A stretch of 64,000 nucleotides of DNA from CAYXRK01 sp964467615 (lineage in GTDB: Bacteria; Hydrogenedentota; Hydrogenedentia; Hydrogenedentales; GCA-2746185), in assembly GCA_964467615.1 (NCBI GenBank), contig CAYXRK010000003.1, positions 1-64,000 of the forward strand, given 5' to 3'. Each line of letters opens with the position of its first letter. Positions within the stretch are counted from its first letter, which is position 1. The notes beneath the pieces are model-generated. The model was not told the DNA's origin. It did not search any database and was given only the letters and a program-made list of their open reading frames with translations. Both the position numbers and the translations under genes were made by a program. This document shows positions 1 through 9,007 of this stretch, in pieces.

Positions 1-2
1 CG

Positions 3-62
3 AAAGCCGACGCCCCGAAAGCCGATGCGACGAAGCCAGCGGACACCCCGAAGATACCCTAG
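3..62 (+). CDS. C-terminal tail of an upstream gene (partial)
   Basis: Only the last 19 codons lie in the window, ending at TAG 60-62. Read in frame 3 the tail is low-complexity and rich in Lys, Ala, Asp and Pro ([19 protein letters not shown]). Such tails are common at the end of secreted or ribosome-associated proteins, but nothing here identifies the gene. The reading frame is chosen because its stop lies directly before a strong terminator hairpin and because the composition is repeat-like. It would be confirmed only by the sequence upstream. Confidence 0.5.
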   Translation, partial: KADAPKADATKPADTPKIP

Positions 63-77
63 TTAGGTTCTGTCCTT

Positions 78-111
78 CGCCCGCCGGCCATTGCGCGCCG
101 GCGGGCGTTTT
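78..111 (+). terminator. Rho-independent terminator after the upstream gene
   Basis: An 11-bp perfect GC-rich stem (78-88 paired with 97-107) with an 8-nt loop is followed by TTTT at 108-111. It lies 15 nt after the TAG at 60-62 and 50 nt before oppD, so it separates the upstream gene from the ABC ATPase pair. Confidence 0.8.
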
Positions 112-160
112 CATTTCCATCCGGCTGCTTCGCCACCGCTGGTCTGCTACGATCAATCGT

Positions 161-1189
161 ATGTCCCGCGTCCTTCTCGAAGTCCACGATCTCCGGACGT
201 ACTTCGACACCGACGCCGGCACCGCGACCGCGGTAGACGGAGTTTCGTTCTCCCTCGAAGCGGGCCGAACTCTGGCGCTCGTCGGAGAAAGCGGCTGCGG
301 CAAATCCATGACGGCGCTCTCGATCATGCGGCTGGTTCCAGAACCGCAGGGCCGAATCGCGGGCGGCGCGATCCGATTCGATGGGCGCGACCTCCTCTCC
401 TTGCCGCCAAGGGCGATGCGCGCGATCCGCGGCAACGAAATATCGATGATCTTTCAAGAGCCGATGACCTCGCTCAATCCCGTGTTCCGGATCGGTTCAC
501 AGATTAGCTCGGTCATCCGGCTGCATCGCGGCGCGAGCAAGTCCGAAGCGCGTCGCGCCGCGATCGATCTACTCGAACAAGTCGGCATACCTTCGCCCGA
601 AGAACGCATCGACGACTACCCGCACCAAATGTCCGGCGGCATGCGCCAACGCGCTATGATCGCGATGGCGCTCGCGTGCGACCCAAAAATCCTGATCGCG
701 GACGAGCCGACCACGGCGCTCGATGTCACCATCCAAGCGCAAATCCTCGACCTGTTGCGGCGGCTCCAGGAGCAGCGGGGCATGGCGGTTTTGCTCATCA
801 CGCACGATCTCGGCATCGTCGCGGAGAACGCACACGACGTCGCGATCATGTACGCGGGACGCATCATCGAGCGCGCGCCCTTACGCGAACTGTTCGCGGG
901 ACGCGCCCACCCCTATACGCGCGGTCTCTTCGACTCGTTGCCCACCGTCGGGCGCGCACACGAAAAGCTTCGCTCGATCCCTGGGCAAGTCCCTCCCGCC
1001 ACGGCCTTCCCGCCGGGCTGCCGCTTTCATCCGCGCTGCGCGCACACCTTCGGGCATTGCCGCTCGGAGTCGCCGCCGGAGATACCCCTCAGCGAAACGC
1101 ACCGCGCCGCGTGCTGGATGCACGACGATGGCGTCATGGCGCGCGAAGGCGCGGTGGCTGGCGCGCTAAACGATCCGGCCCTCACATGA
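161..1189 (+). CDS. Peptide/nickel ABC transporter ATP-binding protein (OppD/DppD-like)
   Basis: This is the ATPase subunit of an oligopeptide/dipeptide/nickel-type ABC importer on the cytoplasmic side of the membrane. The 342-residue protein has a Walker A GESGCGKS near residue 43, the signature SGGMRQR, Walker B ILIADEP, and a C-terminal oligo_HPN region with the family's Cys pattern ([14 protein letters not shown]). The length is normal for OppD/DppD. The gene has no clear Shine-Dalgarno sequence. An extended -10 like TGCTACGAT at 145-153 ends only 7 nt before the ATG, so the mRNA could be leaderless. The stop overlaps the next ATG (ATGA). Permease and binding-protein genes are not in the window, so the substrate is unknown. 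Confidence 0.93.
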   Translation: MSRVLLEVHDLRTYFDTDAGTATAVDGVSFSLEAGRTLALVGESGCGKSMTALSIMRLVPEPQGRIAGGAIRFDGRDLLSLPPRAMRAIRGNEISMIFQEPMTSLNPVFRIGSQISSVIRLHRGASKSEARRAAIDLLEQVGIPSPEERIDDYPHQMSGGMRQRAMIAMALACDPKILIADEPTTALDVTIQAQILDLLRRLQEQRGMAVLLITHDLGIVAENAHDVAIMYAGRIIERAPLRELFAGRAHPYTRGLFDSLPTVGRAHEKLRSIPGQVPPATAFPPGCRFHPRCAHTFGHCRSESPPEIPLSETHRAACWMHDDGVMAREGAVAGALNDPALT

Positions 1190-2187
1190 TTCCCGTCAGC
1201 GATGAACTGGTCCGCGTCGAGGACCTCGCCGTGCATTTCCCCATTCGCCGCGGCGTGTTCTCGCGGGTGTCAGGATCGGTGCGCGCCGTGGACGGCGTCT
1301 CCTTTTCGATCCCGCGCGGAAAAACGCTCAGCCTCGTCGGCGAAAGCGGTAGCGGCAAGACCACAACCGGCCGTGCGCTTCTGCGGCTGATCGCGCCAAC
1401 CGGCGGCCGTGTCGTTTTTGACGGCGTCGACGTTGGCGCGCTCGAACGCACCAAGCTACGCCGTTTGCGCAAGCGGATGCAACTCATCTTTCAAGACCCC
1501 TACGGCTCGCTCAATCCCAGAATGACCGTCTACTCGATGCTCGCCGAAGTCATCCGTGTCCACGGTCTGGCGGCGCGCGGGAAGATTCGGGAACGCGTCG
1601 CGGAACTGCTCGGTTTGGTCGGACTCTCCGAAGAAGCTTCAGACCGATACCCCAACGAGTTCAGCGGAGGCCAGCGCCAACGCATAGGCATCGCGCGCGC
1701 CCTCGCCGCCGAGCCCGACCTTATCGTCGCGGATGAACCCGTTTCCGCGCTCGATGTGTCCATTCAATCACAGATTCTGAATCTATTGGAAGAGCTTCAG
1801 GACAAACTCGGCCTGACCTATCTCTTCATCGGGCACGATTTGTCCGTGGTCCGGCACTTGTCCGATTTTGTCGCGGTGATGTACTTAGGCCGCATCGTCG
1901 AAATTGGCGCTGCCGATGAAGTCTTTGACCACGCGACACACCCGTACACTCGCGCCTTGTTGAGCGCGGTGCCCATTCCCGATCCGGGCGCGGTGCGCGA
2001 CCGAACGATACTGACCGGCGATGTGCCCAGCCCGATCAATCCGCCGTCGGGCTGCCACTTCCATCCGCGTTGTCTGGAGTGCGTCACCGAGTGCAGCCGG
2101 CGAAACCAAGTCCTCATCAACCTGACCACCACGCATGCGGTCGCTTGCCACGTACACGCGGCAGGCGATCTCGCGCCGAGCTCGTAG
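1186..2187 (+). CDS. Peptide/nickel ABC transporter ATP-binding protein (OppF/DppF-like)
   Basis: This is the second ATPase of the same importer; OppD and OppF form a heterodimer that powers uptake. Translation starts at ATG 1186, overlapping the TGA of the preceding gene by 4 nt, which indicates translational coupling. The 333-residue product has Walker A GESGSGKT, signature SGGQRQR, Walker [13 protein letters not shown], and the C-terminal [14 protein letters not shown] segment typical of the oligo_HPN domain. The open frame extends upstream to 676 through oppD, but that part is shadow. No permease follows: the next gene is rnhB. Confidence 0.93.
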   Translation: MIPVSDELVRVEDLAVHFPIRRGVFSRVSGSVRAVDGVSFSIPRGKTLSLVGESGSGKTTTGRALLRLIAPTGGRVVFDGVDVGALERTKLRRLRKRMQLIFQDPYGSLNPRMTVYSMLAEVIRVHGLAARGKIRERVAELLGLVGLSEEASDRYPNEFSGGQRQRIGIARALAAEPDLIVADEPVSALDVSIQSQILNLLEELQDKLGLTYLFIGHDLSVVRHLSDFVAVMYLGRIVEIGAADEVFDHATHPYTRALLSAVPIPDPGAVRDRTILTGDVPSPINPPSGCHFHPRCLECVTECSRRNQVLINLTTTHAVACHVHAAGDLAPSS

Positions 2188-2263
2188 CGTGATGCAGAAG
2201 GATCATTACGTGATCGCGGCCTGCAATTGGACCTCGATCGGGCCCGATTCCGTTCAATACGAG

Positions 2264-2872
2264 ATGACCCACTTCGAGCGCGACGCCGCATTCGCCGGAT
2301 TTGTTCGAATCGCCGGCGTCGACGAAGTAGGCCGAGGCCCGTTGGCCGGGCCGCTCGTTGCGGGCGCGGTGGTCCTGCGGTGCAGCATCGACGGGCTCAA
2401 CGACTCGAAGCAGCTTACCGAGCACCAGCGGGAATCGTTGTATTCTCTCATCATGGACGGATCGCACAAAGTCGGCATTGGCATGGTCGAAGCCGATGAA
2501 ATCGACCGGATCGGCATTCAATGCGCGAACTACCGCGCGATGCTCGAGGCCGTCGAAGCGTTGTCGCCGCCGCCGGATTTTCTGCTCGTGGACGGCTTCG
2601 AAATCAAGGGGTACCGTGGCCCGCAAAAGCGTATCATCAAGGGCGATGCAAGGTCCGTGTCCATCGCGGCGGCAAGCATCGTCGCCAAAGTAACGCGGGA
2701 CCGGATTATGAAAGAAATCGCCGTCGAGTACCCGGAGTACGGGTTCGATAGACACAAAGGTTACGGGACTGCGGCCCATCTGGACGCACTCCAAAGGCTC
2801 GGGCCTGCGCCGTGTCATCGGCGTTCGTTTGCGCCGATTGCGCGCCCGCCAGTTACGGGCGAATTGCTTTAG
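2264..2872 (+). CDS. rnhB: Ribonuclease HII
   Basis: RNase HII cleaves the RNA strand of RNA-DNA hybrids and initiates removal of single ribonucleotides from DNA. The diagnostic AGVDEVGRGPLAGP motif carries the first catalytic Asp and Glu, LLVDGFEIKG carries another acidic residue, and the central AAASIVAKVTRD is typical of the family. The start at 2264 gives 202 residues, the usual length, with the MTHFE..., IAGVDE spacing seen in homologues. An in-frame ATG at 2192 would add 24 residues, and the frame stays open back into oppF. It lies 76 nt after oppF and 12 nt before the TPR gene. Confidence 0.93.
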   Translation: MTHFERDAAFAGFVRIAGVDEVGRGPLAGPLVAGAVVLRCSIDGLNDSKQLTEHQRESLYSLIMDGSHKVGIGMVEADEIDRIGIQCANYRAMLEAVEALSPPPDFLLVDGFEIKGYRGPQKRIIKGDARSVSIAAASIVAKVTRDRIMKEIAVEYPEYGFDRHKGYGTAAHLDALQRLGPAPCHRRSFAPIARPPVTGELL

Positions 2873-2884
2873 GAGAAAGTACAA

Positions 2885-4591
2885 ATGCGTTGGTTGAGGT
2901 TACACCTGGCTTTCGCGGCAATCAGTTTTACTGCCTATGTGACTCTGTCGCCCTGGTGTCGAGCACATGCGGCCGACAAACAAAATGCCGAGCCCCCGAT
3001 CAGCCCCGAAGCGCTCGCCCACTATCTCGCGTCGACCCTGTACGGCAACACAGGCGAGCCCGCAAAAGCGGTCGAACATCTGCGCTCGATGGTTGACATG
3101 ACGCCCGAGGCCGCCTCGCACGAAATCAAGCTGCTCATGGCGTATCTCCAGAACGACGACATGCAAAATGCCTTGGTCATCGCCGAGCGCGCGATCAAGA
3201 ATGACCCGAAAAACATCCTCGTGCAGACCTGGCTTGGCCGGATTTACTACGGCCTCGACCGTATCGATGACGCAGTGAAAGCGTACACCCGCGCGATTGA
3301 ACTCGAACCTTCGAACATCGGCGCCTACGATCAACTGGCGGAAATCGAGGCCGAATCCAACGACCTCGTCGCGGCGCTCGATATCTACACCAAACTCGTC
3401 GAAGTCGCCCCCGACAGCGCCTACGTGCGCTACCGCCTCGGATGGAACCTTGCCCAAACAGGCGACAACGAGGGCGGCATCGCGGCGCTCGAGAAGGCCC
3501 TCGAACTCGACGCGACTCTTGTTCCCGCCCGCTACCTTCTCGGTATTTTGTATCTCGATACGAAGCAGTGGGAAAAATCGGCCTCGATATTCGAGCGCTA
3601 TTTGACCGATCGCGCGGACGATCTCCAAGCCATGAAGTACCTCGCCGCGGCCCGGACCCGGCTCGGCAAGTACGGCGAGGCGATTGAACTGCTTGACAGT
3701 ATCATCGCGAAGGACGGCGATCCTGGCAACCACATCGACCGCATGTACGTGCTGCTTCGCCGCGGCGGAATTCAGGACGCCAGCATCGCCATCGCGCCGA
3801 CCGGCGCGCCATTGATCGGCGGACTGTTACAGGCGCTCATTCGGCGAGAGGCGGGCGAGCCCCACGCGGTCGTCATCCAAAACCTCGACTCGACCGAAGG
3901 CGACCTGGACGAGGAAACGAGCCAGTTCGTCAACGGCTTGATGTCGTTGTTCGGGGCGGACGACGCGGGGACGTATCTGGAATCGCAATTGCGCGCGCTC
4001 GTCGACGAGGGCCTGCATTCGCGGATCCTCGAAATGGTCCTTGGCCGCTTGCTCATGAGCATGCAGCGCGACGCCGACGCCGCGGATGTGTTTGAGCGGG
4101 TGCTCGCAACGTACGGCGCGGACAAGTGGGTCCACTTCTACCTCGGCACCGCCTACGAGGAACTCCACCAACGAGACAAAGTCGAACAACATCTGACGGC
4201 GGCGCTCGATATCGATCCGGGCGACGCGGAAATCATGAACTTCCTGGGCTATACCTACGCCGAAGAAAACATGAAGCTCGACCGCGCCGAGGAGCTGCTC
4301 AAGCATGCCTTAGAAATCGACCCCGAAAACGGTTTCTACCTCGACAGCCTCGGTTGGATTTACTACCGCAAGGGCGACGGGAAAAGGGCCGTCGAGTATA
4401 TCGACCGCGCGATTCGCACCATGGAGAGCGACGACGCCGTATTGCGGGACCACCTAGGCGACGCCTATTTACTAAACGGCCAGCTCGAAGAGGCGTTGGC
4501 CAATTGGCGCAGGGCCCACCGGCTCGACCCGACACTCGAAGGCATCGAAGCGAAAATCGAAAAGTACACGCGCCGGCTAAACGAACAATAG
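2885..4591 (+). CDS. Exported tetratricopeptide-repeat protein
   Basis: The 568-residue protein starts with a signal peptide (hydrophobic core LAFAAISFTAYVTL, likely cleavage after AHA near residue 29) and then consists almost entirely of 34-residue TPR units, for example NILVQTWLGRIYYGLDRIDD and GFYLDSLGWIYYRKGDGKRA. TPR solenoids are protein-binding scaffolds, and here it would act in the periplasm or at the outer membrane. The start is supported by AGGAG at 2871-2875, 9 nt upstream, overlapping the end of rnhB. The partner cannot be read from the sequence. It resembles the generic outer-membrane-associated TPR proteins of envelope assembly systems. Confidence 0.85.
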   Translation: MRWLRLHLAFAAISFTAYVTLSPWCRAHAADKQNAEPPISPEALAHYLASTLYGNTGEPAKAVEHLRSMVDMTPEAASHEIKLLMAYLQNDDMQNALVIAERAIKNDPKNILVQTWLGRIYYGLDRIDDAVKAYTRAIELEPSNIGAYDQLAEIEAESNDLVAALDIYTKLVEVAPDSAYVRYRLGWNLAQTGDNEGGIAALEKALELDATLVPARYLLGILYLDTKQWEKSASIFERYLTDRADDLQAMKYLAAARTRLGKYGEAIELLDSIIAKDGDPGNHIDRMYVLLRRGGIQDASIAIAPTGAPLIGGLLQALIRREAGEPHAVVIQNLDSTEGDLDEETSQFVNGLMSLFGADDAGTYLESQLRALVDEGLHSRILEMVLGRLLMSMQRDADAADVFERVLATYGADKWVHFYLGTAYEELHQRDKVEQHLTAALDIDPGDAEIMNFLGYTYAEENMKLDRAEELLKHALEIDPENGFYLDSLGWIYYRKGDGKRAVEYIDRAIRTMESDDAVLRDHLGDAYLLNGQLEEALANWRRAHRLDPTLEGIEAKIEKYTRRLNEQ

Positions 4592-4775
4592 ACGCCGCCC
4601 GGGAACTGTTGTTCTGACCGGAACGACCCGATTCGTCCCGGTCCCTCGATTGTCTATTACCCTATAGATCCTCGCACCGGTAGAACACCTGTGTTGGGAA
4701 ATCGTTTGCTGAAAAGCTTCCGGTCGCCCGCGAAATGACCGTGCTCCCACCTCGGACCGGATTTCGACCTCGTTC
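4592..4775. other. Intergenic region without a gene
   Basis: No ORF with coding character lies between the TPR gene and the pilZ promoter. An imperfect hairpin (GACCGG near 4617 with CCGGTC near 4638) has no following T-tract, so it is not a convincing terminator. Confidence 0.5.
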
Positions 4776-4804
4776 TTGTCCGCGTTCCCACGCCGCACTA
4801 TACT
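4776..4804 (+). promoter_or_regulatory. Sigma-70-type promoter of the pilZ gene
   Basis: TTGTCC at 4776-4781 and TATACT at 4799-4804 are separated by exactly 17 nt, and the GTG start follows 24 nt downstream of the -10. The same -35 hexamer with 17-nt spacing occurs ahead of the pilZ-pilT gene (31704-31732), which supports this reading. Confidence 0.65.
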
Positions 4805-4828
4805 TTTCCGAGGAGTAGAGGTTACGGC

Positions 4829-5923
4829 GTGGCGGATTCCGACTCATTCATACCGTTCCCAATGCCGTCCTCGGCGACGTTGGCAATTGTCGTGCTCGCG
4901 TTGTTCGGCCTTATCGCCGCCGCGATCGGGACCGAGTTGTACCGCCGCGCCGCGCGCCGGAAGACGAAACTCGCGGACGAATGGCGGCTCGTCGAAGATA
5001 TTTTCCAGGACAAGAAACTCTCCGACGGAGAATGCGCGTTGGTCCGTTCGATGATTAAGCGCCACGCGGCGGCCAACCCCCTGCGTGCAATGACCGTGCG
5101 GCATGAATTCGACCGCTGTGTCGAAGCGGCCATGACCGAAGCCGACAAACCGGGCGACGAAAAACGTTTCGGCGAGCTTGGCTCGCAACTGCGCGGGATA
5201 CGAATCGGCCTCGGGCTGGACTATGTGCCCTTGGGCCAGCAGATTTACTCGACGCGTGAACTGCACGAGGGCCAGTGGATGGCCGTTACGCGCGATGTCG
5301 ACACGACACCCAAGTGGGGACGCATGATGGTCGACGATGTCGATGAGGCCTATTTTTACGTTTCCCGGCACGGCAAAGGCGGGGATGAATTGCCCGGGCT
5401 GAAGACCGGCGACGCCGTGAAATGCCGGCTCTGGCGCGACGACGACGGCAGGTACATCTTCTGCACTTCGATTGCCGGCGCGGAAGATGGCCCCCCTGCG
5501 TGGATTTTTCACCACACCAGCCAAGTGACCCGGAACCAGGCCCGCGAACATTTTCGTGTTCGCCACGACCAACCCACCGTTGTGGGCATCTTGGATAACG
5601 CCGCGGACGTCGATCTCGCGAAACAACGAATAGTCACGAAGCTGCGCGGTCGCGTCACAAGCCTAAGCGCCGGGGGGTGCGCACTCGTGCTTCAACAGTC
5701 CGTACCGGACCATTCGCCGCTTCGGGTCCAAGTCGAAACGGGTGAGGGCGAACTCATCGGGGCGGAGGCCAAGATTGTGGCGGTCGCCCCGATCTCCGGT
5801 GGACGTTTTCTCGTGCGGGCCGCGTTTGCGGGATTGGACGATGATCGGCGCGACCGAATCGCAAAGTATGTGCTCCATCGGCAACAACAAATGATCGCCG
5901 CGCGCGAAGCGGTGAAGCCATGA
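4829..5923 (+). CDS. Membrane-anchored PilZ-domain protein (YcgR-like)
   Basis: This is a probable c-di-GMP receptor. The 364-residue protein has one N-terminal membrane segment (LAIVVLALFGLIAAAIG, residues about 14-32), a basic cytoplasmic stretch, a middle region resembling the YcgR/flagellar-brake N-terminal barrel (about 130-225), and a C-terminal PilZ domain. The PilZ signature is present: an Arg-rich start (REHFRVRHDQ) and SLSAGG in place of the DxSxxG loop. The start is GTG at 4829 with AGAGG at 4817-4821, 7 nt upstream. The stop overlaps the next gene's ATG (ATGA), so the two are translationally coupled. Domain assignment is by motif and needs a profile search. Confidence 0.75.
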   Translation: MADSDSFIPFPMPSSATLAIVVLALFGLIAAAIGTELYRRAARRKTKLADEWRLVEDIFQDKKLSDGECALVRSMIKRHAAANPLRAMTVRHEFDRCVEAAMTEADKPGDEKRFGELGSQLRGIRIGLGLDYVPLGQQIYSTRELHEGQWMAVTRDVDTTPKWGRMMVDDVDEAYFYVSRHGKGGDELPGLKTGDAVKCRLWRDDDGRYIFCTSIAGAEDGPPAWIFHHTSQVTRNQAREHFRVRHDQPTVVGILDNAADVDLAKQRIVTKLRGRVTSLSAGGCALVLQQSVPDHSPLRVQVETGEGELIGAEAKIVAVAPISGGRFLVRAAFAGLDDDRRDRIAKYVLHRQQQMIAAREAVKP

Positions 5924-6630
5924 TGCGTGGGGCTGTCGAAGCGATCCAGCACAACCTCGGCGCGTGGGCGCTGCTGGCCTCCATCGTACTTACGGCGCAA
6001 CTCGCGCTTATCGGCGCGGACTTGGCCATCAAAGAGTACGCGGGCGAGGAACCGCAAGCCGGTTGGTACCGCGTATGCGTGATCGGACAGGACATCGTCG
6101 TTGCGATCGCCTGTGCGCTCGGACAAACGCTGGCGTTCACGCGCATGGGCCGCGATCTCGGCAGGCCGACCTGGAAGATCGACGGTGATCTCGAGGCCCT
6201 ACAGCGCTTCTTCTCCATGTGGTTCATCTTTAATCTCGCGGGCGTCGCGGGACTGCGTGCGATCAACTCGCTAGCGAGTTCGGCGACCGACTCATCGGTG
6301 TTGACCTTGCTGTTGTTCTTCCTCGCGTTTGCCAGCATGCTGACGCCCGTCGGCGCGGCGGTAATGTTCTATGGAAACGCGGGCAAGACTGAAGTCAACC
6401 AGGCGTTGAACACGCTTGCCGATCAACTTCCGCGCCTGATGTCGTTCGTCACGATCAGCTTTGTCGTCACGGTTTCCACGCTCATGCTCGCCGAGAGACT
6501 ACCCCTGTGGGCGCGGCCGCTTGTCTCCGTGATCGAATCGTTCCAACAGTGTTTTGTCTTCGCGGGCACATGGCTTGTCTGTATCTACCATCGTGACACC
6601 GAGCCCGAAGACCAAGACTTCGATTTCTGA
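5920..6630 (+). CDS. Polytopic membrane protein of unknown function
   Basis: I do not recognise this 236-residue protein. It has about six hydrophobic segments, including ALLASIVLTAQLALIG, VVAIACALGQTLAF, FNLAGVAGLRAI, LTLLLFFLAFASML, FVTISFVVTVSTLML and FAGTWLVCIY, and ends in an acidic tail (EPEDQDFDF). Its start overlaps the stop of the PilZ gene by 4 nt, so it is very likely co-translated and may be the membrane partner of that c-di-GMP receptor. The LarA-like gene begins 3 nt after its stop, so all three form an operon. Confidence 0.7.
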   Translation: MMRGAVEAIQHNLGAWALLASIVLTAQLALIGADLAIKEYAGEEPQAGWYRVCVIGQDIVVAIACALGQTLAFTRMGRDLGRPTWKIDGDLEALQRFFSMWFIFNLAGVAGLRAINSLASSATDSSVLTLLLFFLAFASMLTPVGAAVMFYGNAGKTEVNQALNTLADQLPRLMSFVTISFVVTVSTLMLAERLPLWARPLVSVIESFQQCFVFAGTWLVCIYHRDTEPEDQDFDF

Positions 6631-6633
6631 CGC

Positions 6634-7923
6634 ATGTTCGTACGGCTGCCTTACGGCGAGGACCAGGTCACCGCGGAACTTCCCTCGGACATCGAAGTCA
6701 CGTATCTCGCTCCCCGCGTGATCGATGTGTCCGGCGATCCGAGGCAGCTTGCCGAATACGCCCTCGACACTCCCATCGGTTTGCGCGGCGGCCTGCTGGA
6801 CGATTTCACTCTAGACGACTCCGTCGCGATAATCGTCTCGGATTCGTTTCGAAAAACGGGCGCGGATGAATTTCTCCCGTCGCTTCTGGATCGGGTCACT
6901 TCTGTCGGCATCCGCGACGAAAACATCCTGTTTTGCTTTGCCACCGGCGTACACCGCGCCCCGACAACCGAGGAACAACGTCAAATCCTCGGCACTGAAG
7001 TATACGAGCGCTTCCAGGCGCGTCTCGTCGTGCACGACGCCTTCGACGACTCGGCTCTGGTAAAGCTCGGGACGACCTCGCGGGGAACTCCGGTCGAAAT
7101 CAACAGACACGTTCTCGCGTGCAATCGAATCATTGCCACGGGGACCGTCGTTCTGCATTATTTCGCGGGTTTCGGCGGCGGCCGCAAGGCGATCGTGCCG
7201 GGGCTGGCCTCGGCACGCACGATCGCGCATAACCACGCGATGAACTTGCACCCGTCCGAGGACCGTCTCGACCCCTCGGTGCGCATCGCAGCGCTCGAAG
7301 GCAATCCCGTCGCCGAAGACCTGCTCGAGGCCGTGCGTATGGTGCCGGTCGATTTCATTCTCAACACGATACTTACACCCGCGGGCAAGATCGCAACCAT
7401 GGTCGCGGGCGATCTGATTGCCGCGCACGAAACCGCGTGCATGCTCGCGTACAATTTCTACGCATTCCCGTTTGAAAAGTCTGCCGATCTCGTCATCGCT
7501 GCCTCACCGGACACCCGCAACTTCGTCCAAACGCACAAGGCGCTCTACAACGCGCATCTCGCCGTCAGGCCCGGGGGCCGCGTCATTCTTGCCGCTCCCT
7601 GCCGCGAAGGGCTTGGTGGCGAAGGGTTCGTCAAGTGGCTTCGTCTCGGCTCCGTGGAAGCGGTGTATGCCGGACTCCGAAAGCAGAGCGAGATTAACGG
7701 ACAGACCGCCCTCTCCACGCTCGGCAAATCGCCAACGACTTCTTTCGTGACCGAACTCAGTGAATCCGACGTCCAATTGCTGCGCGGTCACAAAGCGCTC
7801 TCGCTGCAAGCTGCGGTCGACGCCGCGCTTGAAGCGATCGGGAACGCAAAGACCTGCGCCCTGATCCCCGACGCCGCCTACACCGTCCCCGTGGCCGCTG
7901 GGGCGACCGTTTCGAGCCACTGA
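6634..7923 (+). CDS. larA: LarA-family nickel-dependent 2-hydroxyacid racemase
   Basis: LarA-family enzymes racemise or epimerise 2-hydroxy acids such as lactate using a nickel-pincer nucleotide bound to a Lys. The 429-residue protein keeps the family features: ATGVHR with His107, HYFAGFGGGRKAIVPG with His175 and Lys185 (the cofactor-attachment position), and TIAHNHAMN with His199 and His201. No larB, larC or larE cofactor-synthesis gene is in the window, so the cofactor would have to come from elsewhere in the genome. The actual substrate is open, since the family is broader than lactate. The 3' end overlaps the convergent hydrolase gene by 46 bp. Confidence 0.85.
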   Translation: MFVRLPYGEDQVTAELPSDIEVTYLAPRVIDVSGDPRQLAEYALDTPIGLRGGLLDDFTLDDSVAIIVSDSFRKTGADEFLPSLLDRVTSVGIRDENILFCFATGVHRAPTTEEQRQILGTEVYERFQARLVVHDAFDDSALVKLGTTSRGTPVEINRHVLACNRIIATGTVVLHYFAGFGGGRKAIVPGLASARTIAHNHAMNLHPSEDRLDPSVRIAALEGNPVAEDLLEAVRMVPVDFILNTILTPAGKIATMVAGDLIAAHETACMLAYNFYAFPFEKSADLVIAASPDTRNFVQTHKALYNAHLAVRPGGRVILAAPCREGLGGEGFVKWLRLGSVEAVYAGLRKQSEINGQTALSTLGKSPTTSFVTELSESDVQLLRGHKALSLQAAVDAALEAIGNAKTCALIPDAAYTVPVAAGATVSSH

Positions 7924-8675
7924 AACAGTTGCTCCTGCGCGCTCCGCGATTCGGAAAGCAAATCAATTCCGTGTGCCGCACTCGGATAAGCGTGCAGTTC
8001 GCGAAACCCGCCCGCGCCCTTATTGATCAGCCCCGCGGCATCCACCGCCGCCGAATCCTGGTCCCCCACCAGCAGCAAAATCGGTACTTGGTTGAAGTCG
8101 GCCACAAGCTTCTCAATGTCACTCGCATCTTCCGCGAACAGCGGCGATATCAGCACGAGCGCCGCGATCTTCCCGCCGGTCGCCGCCACGCGAATCGCCG
8201 CCTCCGCCGCTATGCCCGCCGCGATCACGATCGCGCCTTCGCATCCTGCGCGCGCCTCGTACGCGAGGCCGGCCTCGAGATCCCGATCCAACTTCCCCCA
8301 TTCATCCGGCGACATAGTTTCAGGTCGTGCCTCGACGCCGTCCCGGTTCGTCGCACCTGCGTGTCCCCGCAACGTCAGCGCGAGACTGTCGTAGCCGGCG
8401 TGTGCCAACCTCGGAGCGAACCACGCCCAATCGCCGCACTCTCCGCCGCGATCATGCAGGAGCGCCGCGCAGGTTCGCGGCTGGGCCCCGATCCAATGCA
8501 GCGCCGGCAACGTCCATCCATCGGCGGTGCGCAGTTCTATCGCGCTGGGACCCGCAGACCTGGCATCCCGCTTGCACCCCGTAACGGTCGCGGAAATCAG
8601 TACCAGCGCGCAGGCCGCGCCAAAAACAAAAACGCCGCGGCGCCCCGTCTCGTCGGGCCTCCGCGGCGTTCGCAT
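7878..8675 (-). CDS. Alpha/beta-hydrolase-like lipoprotein with altered nucleophile site
   Basis: The chosen ATG (8673-8675) gives a 265-residue protein that begins with a lipoprotein signal (FGAACALVLISATVTGC, lipobox VTGC), so it is probably membrane-anchored outside the cytoplasm. The body follows the dienelactone-hydrolase/serine-aminopeptidase fold: ALLHDRGG near the oxyanion strand, LVGDQD with the acid position and SAAHGID with the His position. At the nucleophile elbow, where GxSxG is expected, it reads IAAGIAAE, with no Ser, Cys or Asp. It may therefore be catalytically inactive. It lies 11 nt downstream of the SCP2 gene in the same direction and overlaps larA at its 3' end. Confidence 0.7.
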   Translation of the reverse strand: MRTPRRPDETGRRGVFVFGAACALVLISATVTGCKRDARSAGPSAIELRTADGWTLPALHWIGAQPRTCAALLHDRGGECGDWAWFAPRLAHAGYDSLALTLRGHAGATNRDGVEARPETMSPDEWGKLDRDLEAGLAYEARAGCEGAIVIAAGIAAEAAIRVAATGGKIAALVLISPLFAEDASDIEKLVADFNQVPILLLVGDQDSAAVDAAGLINKGAGGFRELHAYPSAAHGIDLLSESRSAQEQLFQWLETVAPAATGTV

Positions 8676-8686
8676 CTGGTGAAAAA

Positions 8687-9007
8687 TCAGCCGGTCAAGC
8701 TTTGCAATTTCATCGCAAGCGACATATCGCCCTGAATCTTGAGCTTGCCCGTCAGGAATGCCATCTGGCCGTTGAGCTTGCCGCCGACGATGTCCATCCA
8801 GTCCGTCGCCGCCACCGTAATCGTGATGTTTGGCGTGTCCGCTTGTCCCTCTTTCACCTCGACCGCGCCCGCCGCAAACTTCGCGTACCACTTCCCGCCG
8901 TTGTCGCCGGTGATGTCCCATTGGTACGTTGCGTTGAGGTCCTTGACCTTGTTCGGGTCCAGCTTTCCGGCCATCTGGTCAAAGAATTCCTTCGGCGTAT
9001 CTGCCAT
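8687..9007 (-). CDS. SCP2 sterol-binding-domain protein
   Basis: This is a 106-residue stand-alone SCP-2 fold protein, a small lipid/acyl-CoA-binding cradle. The family pattern is clear: an amphipathic N-terminal helix (PKEFFDQMAGKL), YQWDITGDNGGKW, a conserved DTPNITITVAATDW strand and turn, and the C-terminal helix LNGQMAFLTGKLKIQGDMSL. A Shine-Dalgarno AAGGAAGA lies just upstream on the minus strand. It is the first gene of a two-gene unit with the hydrolase-like lipoprotein. The ligand is unknown. Confidence 0.88.
   Translation of the reverse strand: MADTPKEFFDQMAGKLDPNKVKDLNATYQWDITGDNGGKWYAKFAAGAVEVKEGQADTPNITITVAATDWMDIVGGKLNGQMAFLTGKLKIQGDMSLAMKLQSLTG

Noticed and set aside
676..1185. 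Long N-terminal extension of the frame that holds oppF
   Set aside because: It lies within oppD in another frame and is Arg/His-rich; oppF starts at the ATG overlapping the oppD stop.
4617..4645. Hairpin after the TPR gene as a terminator
   Set aside because: Imperfect stem and no T-tract downstream.
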